A DNA stretch of 64,000 nucleotides from Castor canadensis. Lineage: Eukaryota > Chordata > Mammalia > Rodentia > Castoridae. The position numbers were made by a program, and so were the translations under genes. Below are positions 46,331 to 59,018 of the stretch, one piece after another. Numbering within the stretch: the stretch's first letter is position 1; the number at the start of each line of letters is the position of its first letter. The DNA lies in NCBI RefSeq assembly GCF_047511655.1, contig NC_133390.1, forward strand, positions 114,866,083 through 114,930,082, given 5' to 3'. The notes under the pieces are model-generated. The model was not told the DNA's origin, searched no databases, and worked only from the letters and a program-made list of their open reading frames with translations.

Positions 46331-47539
46331 TTTTCTAGTTTTATACTAGAAGGGATGACCTAGAATTAGTTAACTCCACGATGGGTGAAATTAGGAGTGG
46401 TTAAAGTTAGATTAGACCATAAGAATGGATAATGTTACAAATTTGTTGGCTAAACAGAAATTTGTGGTAGGTAAGAGAACAAAATTCTTATTTATTAAAG
46501 CATGTCTGAAGGATATATCGCTCACTTCTTCATTTCTGTTAAAGGACTTTCATAGTAGTTATTTGTCCTGTTCTGTCATTACATAAACATTTCAACTTCC
46601 ACAATGTCTGTTTTTTGCTCTGCTGCTGAAGAATGTTGCTCATTGATGAGTAGGCAGCTTTTGGCAGTTTTTATTTGTTAAGGCTACTCCTCATTAATCA
46701 TGGAAAACAACTCATGCGTCAAGAGCTACCAGAGAGAGCAGGTTCGAGGTATCAATGGACAGGACACATCTTCTAAATTCATTCCATTCATTGAGCTGTG
46801 ATCTGCATCTCCTTTCATCTGGATGGATGAACATGTAGTGTGTCTCATTTACAAACAAAACAATTGTTTGAAATTTAGAGTAGCATGAAGCCATAGTTTA
46901 ATAATATCCCTTTGACAATAAGCATAGCTACAAGAAAGGGCTTGGGTTTATTAAGGAGGACCTTTGGGGAAGGATTTTTAAATGCTCATCTTGCTAAGGG
47001 TCCAGACAGCAGGTGATTTTCAACTTTTCTGTCTCTTATCAAAAACTGTGCAGAAGGCAGCTATGCAACCAAATATGTGGCCAAGAAAACGAACAAGCTG
47101 TAACATTTACTTTAAACTCTGACCCTTAAGTATTCTATGAGTGAAGCAAAAATCTTTTTTGACTTTGGAAAAAAGTAAAGCTATAAAATCTCAAGAACAT
47201 TATGCATGAGGGTACATTTTATGGTCTGAGATAACTTGGAAACTATAAAGCTTAGGAAGAAATAAAATTTTGATCTTACCGTATTGACTTTGAAGGTTGA
47301 ACGGTGAAGTTATGAATGGATAGAGTTATGCTTTTAAAGACCTCTGCATACAAGAATTCAGAGATGAGATATTGGAACTGGCACCACAGGCAGATTCTTT
47401 ACTTTTTAAGTGTACTTATGACCCCTTTTAATAGACTTTTGAAGAAACAAGCTATTCTTACCCCTTGTAACCAAAGCAAAAGTGAAATAATTCTTTGAAT
47501 CTTTTTCTGGATCCAGTAGCCATCTGGTAAACTCGCTCT
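46331..47539. other. Unique non-coding DNA
   Basis: No supported gene or repeat. Confidence 0.45.
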
Positions 47540-47882
47540 CCAGGATGGTGGGTGGCACACACCTATAACCCAGCTACTGGGGAAGTAGAATTAGAGGATT
47601 ATGGTTCTAGGACAGCCTGGGGCAAAAAGAAAGTGAGACCCCCCCATCTCAGTAAGGTACATGGTGGCACGTATCTGTCATCCCAACTATGCAGGAGGAT
47701 TAAGTAGGTCGATTGCAGTCCAAGAGAGCCAGTCAAAAAACAAAGGACACTATTCGAAAAATAGCTAAAGGAAAAAGGGCTGGGGATTTGGCTCAAGTGA
47801 AGAGCACCTGCCTAGTAAGCTCAAGGTCCTGAGTTCAAACTCCAGTATGAAGAAGAAGAAGAAGAAGAAGAAGAAGAAGAAA
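47540..47882 (+). repeat. Composite B1 + B1 + ID SINE with (GAA)n tail
   Basis: B1 unit one ('gatggtgggtggcacacacc'), B1 unit two ('aaggtacatggtggcacgta') and an ID unit from 47,778 ('gggctggggatttggctcaa', B-box 'gagttcaaactcc'). The expected A-tail has become about twelve GAA units (47,847-47,882). Confidence 0.88.
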
Positions 47883-49139
47883 ATGATTGGGTGCCTTTTT
47901 TTTCTTAACCCTGACCTTTGAGGAGAATATAAATGTTTTGACTCATGAGGAAATACTGATGAAGTGGCTCTTGTATTAGTTTTCTTAGGATAGAAATGTC
48001 TTCTTATCAAAACTCTTCTAGAATTTTTGAATTTTTGAAGTTTACTCAAAATTATAATAAACTATTTTATTTATATAAGGTCCAAATGAAAAATTTCTCC
48101 TTGAATCTTCAACTCTAAACAACTAATGTTTAATTCTTTCAATGATGAAAATATTACAAAAATTTTACAAAACTTATTTCAAGTAGTAGCATGAGAAATT
48201 TCTAATGCTGTGTGTGTATGTTGGTAGAAATAACAAGATCACTTTTTTATGCAATTGTGCCAAATCTACTGAAATACATAAACTATAATGGTGTTATTCA
48301 TATTTAACAAATGGCTTTGATTATATCTGAATTCAGCTTGTCAGTGGTAATAAGACAGCAGCTACAAAAACTTACAACAATATAGACAGCATTGATAGAT
48401 TTCTCTGGCCTTCCAATTTTGTGTTCTCTTAAAGCTTCCCAATTACACTATTTTCACTGGAAAATGCAAATGGATAAGAGGTCGTCAAGCAGTTGCGTGA
48501 ACTGGCAAGGATAATAACATTGACAGCTCTGTAATCACTGAGCATAGAAAAGCTGACACAACAAATACCCTTCTTCCACCAATTGACTAAATGCATATTA
48601 TTGCTGTGTGGTTTCAACAGCACAGGTGAAAATATACCATTCTCCAAGCTAACCTTTAAGCATTTTCATATTCATCATCTCTTGCTGACTTGCAGAAAGC
48701 AAGATTGCCATTTAATATGGAATTAGTTATTTGATAATCAGTTGTGTTGAGTCCATTATGAGGACACACTTTCAGCCAAGGAGCAGACAGTGCCCAGACT
48801 CCACCACTAAAAATGACGTCCACTAGAGTCAGTCTAGCCTAATCCCTTCTCTGGACATCACCCAAGGCTCCTGCCCTGTCTGGAAAGCCCTAATTGCTTG
48901 GCTTCTGGATGCAGTATCTGAAGAGGCTGCAAACCTGGCTCATTTTTCAGAGTGCCTGGGCCGCTAGTGAAGTGAGTCTCATATATGAAGGGAAAAATGA
49001 GCAAAAGATCATTGAGAGCCAGACAGAGATGGTTCTTTAGTTTGTCCACTTGTTCAGGGCCTCAACTTATCTGTATCTGAATTCATTTTCTTTTCTTTTT
49101 TCCTCTTTTCATTTTCCCAAAGGAACTGTATTTTTCTTA
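47883..49139. other. Unique non-coding DNA
   Basis: 48,420-48,760 is repeat-free and of mixed composition, but I see no exon or RNA structure. Confidence 0.45.
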
Positions 49140-49560
49140 GGAATGCCATACCAAAGTACTAAGAACTGAGTGGGTGACTTAAAACAACAGAAATTTATTC
49201 CTTTTCTATTCTGGGTGCTGGAAGTAACAGCATTGACAGGGCTTGCTCCCTCTGAAACCTCCAGGGAGGATCTTTCTCAGTTTCCAGTAGTACCACAGTC
49301 TTCTTGGTTTATGGCCCATAACTCCAATCTCTGCCTCTCTTCACATGGCTGTCTTCCCTCCGAGTCTGTCTTCACATGGCCTTCTCGTGTGGGTAGGTTC
49401 AACTTTACCTCTTATAAGGATACCATCATATTGGGTTAGGTCCCAACCTAATACATCCCATCCTGACTTGATGCAAAAGACTGTACAAATAAGGTCACAG
49501 ATACTGGGAGTTTAGGCTTCAACATGTCTTTTGAGGAGATATAATTCAATTTATTAAAGG
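49140..49560 (-). repeat. MaLR/MLT1-like LTR, antisense
   Basis: 'gccataccaaagtactaaga', 'ttaaaacaacagaaatttat', 'cctcttataaggataccatc', 'aggtcccaacctaatacatc' and 'ttcaacatgtcttttgagga' are in the antisense MLT1 order along about 420 bases. Confidence 0.7.
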
Positions 49561-52534
49561 TTTCAAGGAGAGAATTTACTTTTTGTGACTCTAGTTAAAG
49601 GGTTAGGTCAATTATGGAAATAGACCATGAGTGCTCGAAGATGTTTCAGGCCAAAAAAAAAAAAAATGTATGGAGAGTAGAATGTGATCTATCCCATTTG
49701 CTTATTCACTTGGCATTACACCTTATGGACTTAATATGCACTAGGCGAGTTGGACTTTCTTCTGCAGTGATGTACAAGATAATGTAGTTCCTGCCCTCAT
49801 GGAGCTTGGAATGTTATAGATTATACAAATATTCAGTGAATCTCAGATGAATTAACTCTAGTAAGGGAGAGTCTGAGATATTACAAGAGCAAACACTGGG
49901 AGGGCTTGATATAGAGTGGGGAATCAGAGCAGGTCTTCCAGAAAAGCAAAATAATGGTGGCAGTGACAGAAATAAAAATAATGATGCTCATGATATTGAA
50001 CAAATTCTCTATCTCAGACATCATTGTAACTATTTTGCTATTAGCTCTCCTTGTTTTCACACCTACTCTACTCTGTAGTTGAGGAAACCAAAGCAATGAC
50101 AAGTTGAGCTGTTTTCCAACTGTACATGACTTAGGGTTCTGCTGATATCTGACTCAGACAGTGAGGTAAGGACATGGGGAAGAGAGCTCCACGTGGAATC
50201 AGCAGCATGCTGGGAAGGCTCCGAGGCAGACTGCTTCCTCTGTGACTGGAGTACAGTGAGCGAAGGGGAAGATGGTGCCAAGAAGGTAGGAGAGGCAGTC
50301 AGGAGCCACATCCTGACTAATCTTTTCTCTAAAAGTAATGTGAAGAGTTTAATGACTTAAAGAGACTTGTATTTTAAAGGGAAACCATTCATTAGCTTAT
50401 GTAAGACAATGACTTAAAGAAGCTTATATTTCAAATGGAATTCCTTTACATTGTCAGCCTAAGAAGACACTTCAGGAGGAAGATCATGGTGACCTGTACT
50501 AACCATGTGACAATGGAGATCAACTGCCTGATGTCTTGATTCATTTCTGTATTTTTCCTGTTCCTAGGTTCAGCTTGTTTGTGTTTCTTCTTCCTCATAA
50601 TAATTGAAAGTTTTTCTTTGACAATATGTTTACAAATGATATCACTTTATTTTCCAGATGGTGTTATTAAAAAATGAAAATATTTCATGCTTTAAAGGCA
50701 ATATTGGTTCATTTCACAGAATCAGGAAATTCTCAATAAGATGTAATATACCATCAATGATGAAACTGAGTATGACTGTCAGATATATTCAATTATGAGA
50801 ATCATGTTTCTAGCATGATAGATTTTATTTGGTAGTTTAGAAAATGCTATTCATCATCCAAAATCATCAGCTTTTATAAATTTCAATGCAATTTGTTTTC
50901 ACCAAAGAATGACTTGTATATGAATTGCATTCTAGATAGAGCTTAATATGCCATGAATGGCTTGAATATAAGTGACTCATTACTGGCTAAGTGACAATTA
51001 ATTCATCTTCAACATTCATCTGTTCACTTCAACTTTGGTTAAGCAAATTAACCACCTGAGGTGCACCTGTTTGAATGCATGTGTTAGTCTGCATATAAAC
51101 TAACTGTAGGAGAAAAATAGCCTGATTCTGCATCCTACAGGGAGAAGCAAGTGCACTGTAACATGGTAAGTACTTGGTGAGCAGTTACTGAATAAGTGAA
51201 CATTGTTGAAATTCTCACCATTACTCATTTTAGGGGAAGTGTATATTTCTACCATATATTTTTTTCAGATTTACTTTCTTACTATCAAGTATCTGCTGGC
51301 ATTATAACAATTTGGGCTGAAATATTCTCCCATTAGGTGTCTATTTAGTGTAGGTATTACCTTCAAGTATTTTACTTAACTACAAGAATCTTGGATCCTT
51401 TAGGTAAAGAGAAACAACTTTAAAGGTTCAATGGCCTTAGCACAAAGGATCCTCTAAGATCTGACCTTGGGTGGTGCCTCCCCAATGTCAGAATCAGAGC
51501 AGAATTGCTTTGAAAGAATATTATGCATTAAAAAGACCATGAAAGGGTTATTGCAGTCAATCTATAGATACAGTATGGGCCTCCACCCATAATTTTGTTC
51601 AGATATCAAGACTGATGATGTCACACACACACACATAAGGTATGAAAAAATCCATTACTAATCTCCCAAGCAAGTCCAAAATGAATTGAGAAAGAACAGA
51701 AAGGAGACTTGCTTGGAGTTTTTATTGTGGATACAAGATGAGGCCAAGGTGAGGTTCATCCATGATTTCACCTTCTTGCTGGTTGTTGCCAAAGTAAGCA
51801 ATCTGGGCTTCATATATCAGCTTTCTAGGTGGCAGAGGGGAAGAGGGAGAGGTGGGACTTAAAAAATATCTGTAGTTATACATCAAAAGTGGCAATGCTA
51901 AACTAATCATGGAAAAAAACCAGAATTTTATGAGGAAAAATGTAAGCTTTTGTCTTATATAGTTTTGCAGATCTTTTTTCATGGTAATGAGGAATCATTT
52001 CTTTTTGACCATTTAAGTCACAAAGGTTTTAATTATCCCTTGAGCATAATCTCCCTTTGTCCTGTCCTTTTCCACTCTTCCCTTCATGGAATCAATTCTC
52101 TGGACACCTGGATCCACGAGTTTGACTCCAGCTGCATACTTTGCTCATGGTCGCCTCTTGTCCTGGAGATCTTGTCTCTCCTTTTGGCAAGTAAGAGCTT
52201 CAGCCATTATTTAAGACCATTTTAAAAGCTTGAACTTTTTCTGGTGATACCTCTTAGAAATCACATAGTATGTTCCCCCCCTCTATACTTGACATTATCT
52301 AGCTAGTCTCTGAAGGCTCCCAGAGTTTAGAGCCCAAGTGATTGAGTTTTGTACCTTCCACATCATCTTTTGCATAAGATACCCGCTCCAGGCGGGCACG
52401 ACTTTCTTTTCCTTAGAATTATTTTTCTACGTTTAGAGCAGAGTAAGTTTTTACTAGATACCTTTAAATAAATGCATAATAAACAAATATTTGTGGAATA
52501 AGTATAGGTTAAATTAATAAAGGCATCCTGACTT
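49561..52534. other. Mostly unique non-coding DNA
   Basis: 49,770-49,830 ('agttcctgccctcatggagc') looks like a scrap of an ancient mammal-wide repeat similar to the one near 5,280. A short (CA)n lies at 51,627-51,638. No supported gene; the 82-, 86- and 91-codon frames in this stretch have no domains. Confidence 0.45.
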
Positions 52535-52762
52535 ATATTATTATTATTATTATTATTAATTTGTGTGAGATTGGGGTTTGAACACAGGTCTTTGTACTTC
52601 CAAAGCTGGTGCTCTACTCTTGAGCCACACCAGGCCATTTTACTTTCAAGATGGGGGTCTCATGCACTATTTGTTTAGGCTGTCCTGGAACCTTGATCCT
52701 CCTGCTCTTAGCTTCCCAAAAAGCTAGGATTATAGGCAGAAGCCACTGGCACCCAGCTATAT
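52535..52762 (-). repeat. Composite ID + B1 SINE with (TTA)n tail, antisense
   Basis: The (TTA)n run at 52,535-52,558 is the decayed tail; 'gattggggtttgaacacagg', 'ctggtgctctactcttgagc', 'caagatgggggtctcatgca' and 'aagctaggattataggcaga' follow. Confidence 0.8.
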
Positions 52763-53689
52763 TTGTTTCTTAAGTGTCTTCTTTATGCAATGCATAACTC
52801 GAGAAATTAATATTTTATTGAGAGTGTAGCATTTCAAATAACTGAAAGTTCAATTGGAAGTTGAACTAATTTAAAGGGGAAATCAATATTGGACCAAGGA
52901 TTCACCACTGGACATCTCTGACATGGTTCTGGAGAATGTAGTGTTTTCAGAAATTAGGACAGACTGACTAAAGGAGAGTACATTAAATAACTTAAAGATT
53001 ATCATGAAGGTACCTGACAAGCATAGACAGTCTACTTTTTCCCTGTGCCTGGTTTACGGATTATAATAAATCTGTTTTTCTTTTACCACAGATGTAGGCA
53101 AAATTAGCAGATGTTGAAAGGCTAGTTCCATGAGGCTGTGCACAAACTTTCATTTGCTGAACTTGTGCATGTGGTGTTCACTACAGGTCAACCTAAGACA
53201 GAATACAAAACAAGAAGTGAAGTGAATTACTTATCCCTGTGAACATACAGTATTAGCAAGTGGGTCAATCTGAGTGAAGGAGATCTCATGAGAAAAGGGA
53301 ACCAAAGGTAAATACTTCCAAAGATGACGTTTTTGCCTCAGTGCTCCAGGCTTGTTCTTCTCCAAGTGAGTATAAATCAGACACAGTTTGTAGAGGTCTA
53401 TACTATCTGCGCTTAGATATGAACTCTCTAAATAAAGTGTGTCAAAATTCAGCCTCAGAATTTTTTAACCAGACCAGCTTTCCACTGGTAGTTGTCTGCC
53501 TTTCTTTTTTTTCTTTTGCAATCTCCTTACTTTTACTTCTCTGTGCCCTTCATATTCAAGAATTTGCCTTCATTCTTAGATTACAGATGTCACATTAAAA
53601 AGGACCAGGGGAAAAGAGGCTAGTTCATTATAGAAGGGGATGATCAATGAATCTAGAAGTATGGTAAATTGGTTACTGATGAGTCTAGA
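52763..53689. other. Unique non-coding DNA
   Basis: The frame at 53,341-53,598 (+) ends in a hydrophobic run but has no other feature of a real protein. Confidence 0.4.
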
Positions 53690-54066
53690 GTGAATTATAT
53701 TTTCCACTTCCAGAATGTGGGCTGGCTCTGTGACCTTAAGTGTGAGTATTTCAGAGCACAGGAAGGCCTCAAAAGGCCTTGTAACATCTATCTTTGCTAT
53801 CTTGGATGCTGCCTTAAAACTTCCATGTAAGACCCCAATCTAATCAGAAGATGAGGAGCTCCACAGGGACTTGGGACACCATAGCCAACAGCCAGTACCA
53901 TCTGTCTGGTATCACAGAGGCCTTCTTGAACCTTTTGTTTCTGCTGAATGCAGCTGTGTAAGTGGACTCCAATAAAATGGCAGATGAAATACCCAGATAA
54001 CTAAGACATATGAGAAGTAATAAATTATGTTCTTTTTTAACCACTAAGTTTTGGGATGATTTGTAC
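53690..54066 (+). repeat. Worn MLT1-like MaLR LTR
   Basis: 'cttccatgtaagaccccaat', 'cacagaggccttcttgaacc' and the closing 'agtaataaattatgttcttt' with 'ttaaccactaagttttggga' match the final third of an MLT1-type LTR, including its polyadenylation region. Confidence 0.55.
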
Positions 54067-54539
54067 AAGGCTAAAGATAGCTGATATACAGCTTGATTGT
54101 GAGTTTTATATTTATGTATGTAGTAAATGTGGCAAGTCTGAATAATTTCTTCTACCTTGTAACCTCTCAAGGTTTCCCAAACAATGCAATTTTAGTATCT
54201 TTTCTATTTCTCTGGAGTGTCATTAATTTGTTCATTCATTCACTCTGCATGGTGGTGAGTATCACATATGTGTTAGGAAGTAGTAAGGTGAGACTCAGAA
54301 GCAGGCTCACACCAGAGCAGAGACTTCCAAATCAATATAGGCTAACAAAGAATGAAACAGAACTGAATAGTAGTCAGCATCCACAAAGTAAAGATAAGCA
54401 CTGATATGGTTATCTGAAGGTATGAAGGTACTGTTTGCAAAATGCAAATGTTTCTGCTGCTGTGCACCCTTATTTCTTAAAGTATAAAAGCCACTGGATT
54501 AGACAGTGGAGAACTTTGTACACTACCCTAAGAACACTT
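54067..54539. other. Non-coding DNA, nothing recognised
   Basis: The 103-codon frame at 54,093-54,404 (+) has a hydrophobic start but no recognisable domain. Confidence 0.4.
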
Positions 54540-55665
54540 GGGTTTCTCCCGATAGTCTGTGGTGTTGCTGAAGAGTTTTAGGCATGGTTAGACAAGTGTT
54601 TTAGACTGATCTGCTGATGGCTCTGGGATAGGATATCTATTTGAAAGAGGATTGACAAAAATAGGAGGAGGAATTGTAAGTCTAGGTGAAAAAGGAATAA
54701 GAAGAGAAACTTTCTTATAACAAGACCTTGGAAGGTTTGGAGAAAAAAACGAATAGACTTGAGAAGTGTTTACAATTTCAAATCAGATAAATTCTGAAGT
54801 TAATTGGATGGGGAAGGAGACAGATTAAGCAGTTGATATTAGGAGGTCCTGATTTATTTTATGTGGAAGGTAAGATTAAGGGAGGCATCAAGGAGGATTT
54901 AGGATGACTTGCAGTTTTCATCTTGCTTGGATGGCAGAAAAATCACCAGGAATTTATGATAGAGAGTAAGAGCAGCCTTTGTGTCAGGGATTCTATCAAT
55001 CTAGTTTTGGGCATGGCAAGAGTATGCTGTTTTTAGGACATCCAGTTATCAGGTGCTGTACAGATGAGCCTTAAGCTTGACAAACAGATGTCAGTATCAA
55101 AAGAAGACTGCTGAAACCAAGATGGCAGATACATAGAGATAAAAAGAGCCTGTGTAGCGAGAAGGCAGTGGGCTAAAGGAAAACAAGAACCCTTACATGT
55201 TGGAGAAACCCTTAATTGGCAAAATCAAATGATCCCATGATGGAGGTGGAGGAAGAAGGCTAGACTTGTAGTGTATCAGAAATACATTGAAAGGATATTT
55301 TCAAGGATGTTGTGTTTAGTAGTGTCAACTGCAGCAGAAGCATAGGTAGAAAACATTCTTCTTTAGATTTAGCAATTTGAAGATTACTTGTAAACATGTG
55401 GTAGGGAAAGATCAGAGGGCAGGCGGGTGAGGATTAGTAAAAAGAGAAAGTCTACTCTTTTAGAAGATTTGAAGGTGAGCTAATGTTTGGCTGTGAGGCT
55501 CAAGGGGCTTTCTAGATTTTTGACTGGTTTCTTGTAAATGGGAGATTATTCAAGATCATTTAAAGTCTTGGAGAAAGGTACCAGAAAAGGAGAGTTAGAT
55601 CTGAAAATAGAAAGGCAAGAGGGAGTGATGGTAAGAACAAATTCCATCACCTTCTAACGGTAATG
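54540..55665 (+). repeat. Ancient mammal-wide interspersed repeat, family unassigned
   Basis: Phrases such as 'gggaggcatcaaggaggatt', 'tagtagtgtcaactgcagca', 'gatttagcaatttgaagatt' and 'aaatgggagattattcaaga' follow, in order, a long purine-rich repeat that I remember from other mammals but cannot name. It is heavily worn. The identification is from memory and needs a repeat search. Confidence 0.35.
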
Positions 55666-55841
55666 TTGCTTATTATTCCATAACTTCCCTTGCAGGTGTC
55701 ATTGCTCTGCCCTGGTATGTTTCAGGCCTCCACTGTTTCTTCCCTGAATCACTGCCTCTTCTCTGTTTAATGTACAGGCCCTAGACTTAAAAAGAGTTGA
55801 ATTAAAAAGAGAAAGAATTGTGGTGGGTATAAAAAAATCCA
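55666..55841. other. Short spacer
   Basis: Nothing recognised between the ancient repeat and the U6 pseudogene. Confidence 0.4.
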
Positions 55842-55944
55842 TTGCTCTCTTTGGCAACATATACTAAAATTGGAACATCCAGAGAAGATTAGCATGGACC
55901 TTGTATAAGAATGACACGCACATTCATGAAGCACTCAGTGGCTT
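55842..55944 (+). pseudogene. U6 spliceosomal snRNA pseudogene
   Basis: The order of U6 is clear: a worn 5' stem ('ttgctctctttggcaacata'), 'tactaaaattggaac', 'cagagaagattagcatgg' and 'atgacacgcacattcatgaa'. The ACAGAG-box region reads CCAGAG, and the GCGCAAGGATGAC part reads 'gtataagaatgac'. These changes, and the lack of the upstream U6 promoter elements (a PSE and TATA box at the normal spacing) and of a clean T-run terminator, mark it as a dead retrocopy. No obvious poly-A tail remains. Confidence 0.88.
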
Positions 55945-56029
55945 TAGATAATGAAACAGGATTAACATTTTAAAAAAGGGCAAGAAAGAGCAATACACGA
56001 CTCCTGCACCATGTGATAAGCACACACTG

Positions 56030-56265
56030 TGCCTTCTGTAATACAGGGCAGGTGATAATGTGGTGGCAGAAGTATTTAACCTTTCCAGGCAGGCTCAGAA
56101 AACTTCGCAGAGAATTTGGCATTTGAACTGAATCTTGAAAGGTTATGGCTGCTTGTTTTTACCACAGAAGAGGATGTTTGTAGTGGGAATGGTGTGTGCA
56201 AGAGGAATGAGAGATCAGTGACCAGAGGCTAGGTTGGTGGGGAGGTGGGGAATTAGAAATACAAG
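56030..56265 (+). repeat. Ancient repeat, possible relative of 54.5-55.7 kb
   Basis: 'gagaatttggcatttgaact', 'gaatcttgaaagg' and 'gtgtgtgcaagaggaatgag' resemble the opening part of the same long mammal-wide repeat, although here it lies after the part seen upstream. Confidence 0.3.
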
Positions 56266-56314
56266 GCAGGCCTCCAAGGATTTTTTTTTCTATGCCTCAG
56301 CTAATAAGGGGACA

Positions 56315-56440
56315 TTTAAGCTGGATGTGGAGCCTCACAACTGTAATCCCAGCACTCTGGAGGCTGAAGCAGGAGAATAGTAAATTCAGGGTCAGCCTGG
56401 GCATGTAATGAAACACTGTCTCAAAAAAATTTTAAAGAGA
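56315..56440 (+). repeat. B1-like SINE monomer, sense
   Basis: 'agctggatgtggagcctcac', 'tgtaatcccagcactctgga', 'gtcagcctgggcatgtaatg' and 'aaacactgtctcaaaaaaat' give a single complete B1-type unit with an A-rich end. Confidence 0.85.
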
Positions 56441-56574
56441 AACATTTAAAGATCTCTTAGAAGCAAAGACATGGGACCAGGGTTGTGTTTTAGTTTTCTT
56501 AAGTAAATATCAATGCTGACATTTCTTCAGTAATTCAGCCTAAAGACTCAGAAGAATGCCTGAGAGAACTCTGA

Positions 56575-56755
56575 AGGCACTCAGATCTAGAACTGCAGCT
56601 CAAGTCCAGCCACTAATACTTATGTGACTTGGCAAGTTACATCACCTCTATAGGTCTCAGTGTTTCCATCTGCAGTATGGAGATGACCAGGGGTTCCTAT
56701 GCAGATTAAATGCTATCACACATAAAGTGCCTAGGCAAAGAACATTTCCTCAATG
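56575..56755 (+). repeat. MIR SINE
   Basis: 'tgtgacttggcaagttacat', 'cacctctataggtctcagtg', 'tttccatctgcagtatgg' and 'cagattaaatgctatcacac' preserve the MIR core in sense. Confidence 0.8.
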
Positions 56756-58587
56756 GTAGCTCTCCTTTTCTATCTTTGGATATGACTTAGATATTTTAGT
56801 ATATTTCAGGCTTTGCCAGTATAATGACCACAGAATTATACAGCTAAAGAATTGAATTTTCATACTTGAAGTTTAATTTTGCTGTTTATAAAGAAGGGTA
56901 TTGATTGATAGAAGCAAGCAAAGTGATTTTATTTTATTATGAAAAATTTTAAATATACACTAAGGGAACAATATCATCACCTCCCATGTGCAGATCACCC
57001 ACACTACTAATCAAGATTTTGTACACTTATTTTATTGATTTCTTTTTGTGAAGTAATTTAAAGCACATATGCATGTACAACCCAGTGTGCATTTGTAAAA
57101 GGATGGGTGTATTGCTACGTAATTAACATGCCTTTTCATACACCACCACCCAGTGAATGATAGTTCTATATGCATGGAGAGCTACTTATGTTTTAAAAAA
57201 TTTTGTAAATAAATGCATAGAAATTGGTGATTTAAAAATAATTTATCATTTTTAAATGTATGTATAATTTTAATAGTATTAGAAAAAGAATCCAGTTAAG
57301 TTGGCCTCTGATTTATAAATCAGAAGACATTCCTGTGAGTTAGTTCTATTCCCATTAAACCCTGTGCCATTGATGATGATGACAGCTTACACTTGCAAAT
57401 CAATACAGATGCAAAAACAGATACTGCTTCCCCAAGGGAAGGCTGCTAGGCATTACTGACAGACTATCTTTGCTTGTATTACTTGTAAAATATTTCTGTT
57501 TTAGCTGAATTAAAAGCCACTGACATTGAATTCCATGATCAGAGAGAGGGGAAAGGAAGGGAGGGAGAATAAAACAGAGAGCAGGAGGATGCATATATCT
57601 TCTATTTTTTTTTAAATGAAGTTAGTGGAGGGCAATGGCTTTCTTCATAAATTAGACACACAAATAACAAAGGCTTGTTGTTGAAATTGTTTTTATGCAA
57701 GTGTAACAAACTACTCAACTCAAAATGTCTTTATCCTTGAAACTGACCTTATTCTAGTCATGGATTGCTGGCATTTAATATTCAAGCTTCCTAATTCTTT
57801 TTTGAAAGGCTGTCACAGAGAACCGTATGTAGAATATATAATGATTTAGTCTCACAGTCCCTTGTATATGGAAACCAAAGACAAGAGAAAGGAGAAGCTG
57901 ATTCTTCCATATTAATGGAAACAGTTTCAAATAAATTGATTTTTAAGCAATTATAATAGAATTTTAAAATAACAGATATATGTGACTTTTAAAAATTATT
58001 TTTCATTTTTCTTACCATCTAACCATATTTGAAGTATCCATATTTTAACTGCTTCAAGGTAAGATATTTAGAGCCATGAACTGTTTCCATGAAATTAGAC
58101 TCACCCAACCAAAGTAGAATCCATTCATTGCCCACAATGAATTATAGTGAATTTATCTCTGGAAATCACAAACCTGAAAGACTGTTGAGAAATAAAAGGA
58201 CAAATAATGGCCAGAGCTTTTTTTAAAAGCCCAACAAAAAATGAACTTCATGTATATATTTAAATGTTTGAAAAAATTAGTCAGACAACTGACTATCTTT
58301 TGCAGGGAAGAAGAAAAAAGGATTTAATTCAAGAAGCTTATTAGCTAAATTACATCTCATTTTGCCTGAATGTTTATGGTAAAAAATAGGCCATTAGATA
58401 GATATGCCCTGAGGCTGGGGTGAAATAAAGAAGATGGGTGAGGAATGAAGATTAGGTTTTGTCCCTTATTTCTAGGCATAGATCAGGTTCCTTACAAATC
58501 CTTTTTGGACTTCTCGGTGTTAATTGTAAGTCAGTTAACTCTGCAGCAGTGTCCATCAGAAGTTAGTTCTGTAAAGAGCCAGGAATA
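56756..58587. other. Unique AT-rich non-coding DNA
   Basis: 56,935-57,010 ('ttattatgaaaaattttaaa' with 'acctcccatgtgcagatcac') may be a scrap of an ancient transposon. No gene is supported. Confidence 0.45.
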
Positions 58588-58668
58588 CCTTTTGTTTTGT
58601 TTTGTCACTTTGTTTTTGGAACAGGATCTTGCTATGTTGCCCAGGCTGATGTTCATCTCTGCTGCTTT
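58588..58668 (-). repeat. B1/7SL-like SINE scrap, antisense
   Basis: 'ggaacaggatcttgctatgt' and 'tgcccaggctgatg' are the antisense opening of a 7SL-derived unit after a (TTTTG) tail. It ends just before the LTR of the class I provirus, giving a host landmark for that boundary. Confidence 0.6.
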
Positions 58669-58694
58669 TTGGCAAGCCAGTCTTTAACAGGGAT

Positions 58695-59016
58695 TGAAGG
58701 GACTTCAGGAGGTCCCAAAAGTTGGTAATTGGCCAAGGAGACACTTCTTCCCAGGAAACATTTGTTGTACCTAAGAGACATCTCCTCCCTGGCATAATAC
58801 AAAAAAGGCTATAAGACCCAATTTCCAACCTGACCCACGAGACCACCAGTTTCTGGGTCATGCTGCATGCCCCCATGCAGCCTTTCTCTTCTCTTCTCTT
58901 CTCGACAAATAAAATCTTTCTGATCTCTGCTGCTGGAGTCCACCTCTGCTTTCATTCTCAGTGTGGACCCAAGAATCCTCAACAGCTGAAAATTCCTGCA
59001 TGTTATCTGTGTATCA
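58695..59016 (+). repeat. 5' LTR of class I ERV
   Basis: Starts TGAAGGGA, has a TATA-like TATAAG at 58,810-58,815, AATAAA at 58,908-58,913, and ends CA at 59,015-59,016, two bases before a TGG. At 322 bases it is short for this class, with a U3 of only about 140 bases, so U3 may be truncated or internally deleted. Confidence 0.7.
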
Positions 59017-59018
59017 TC

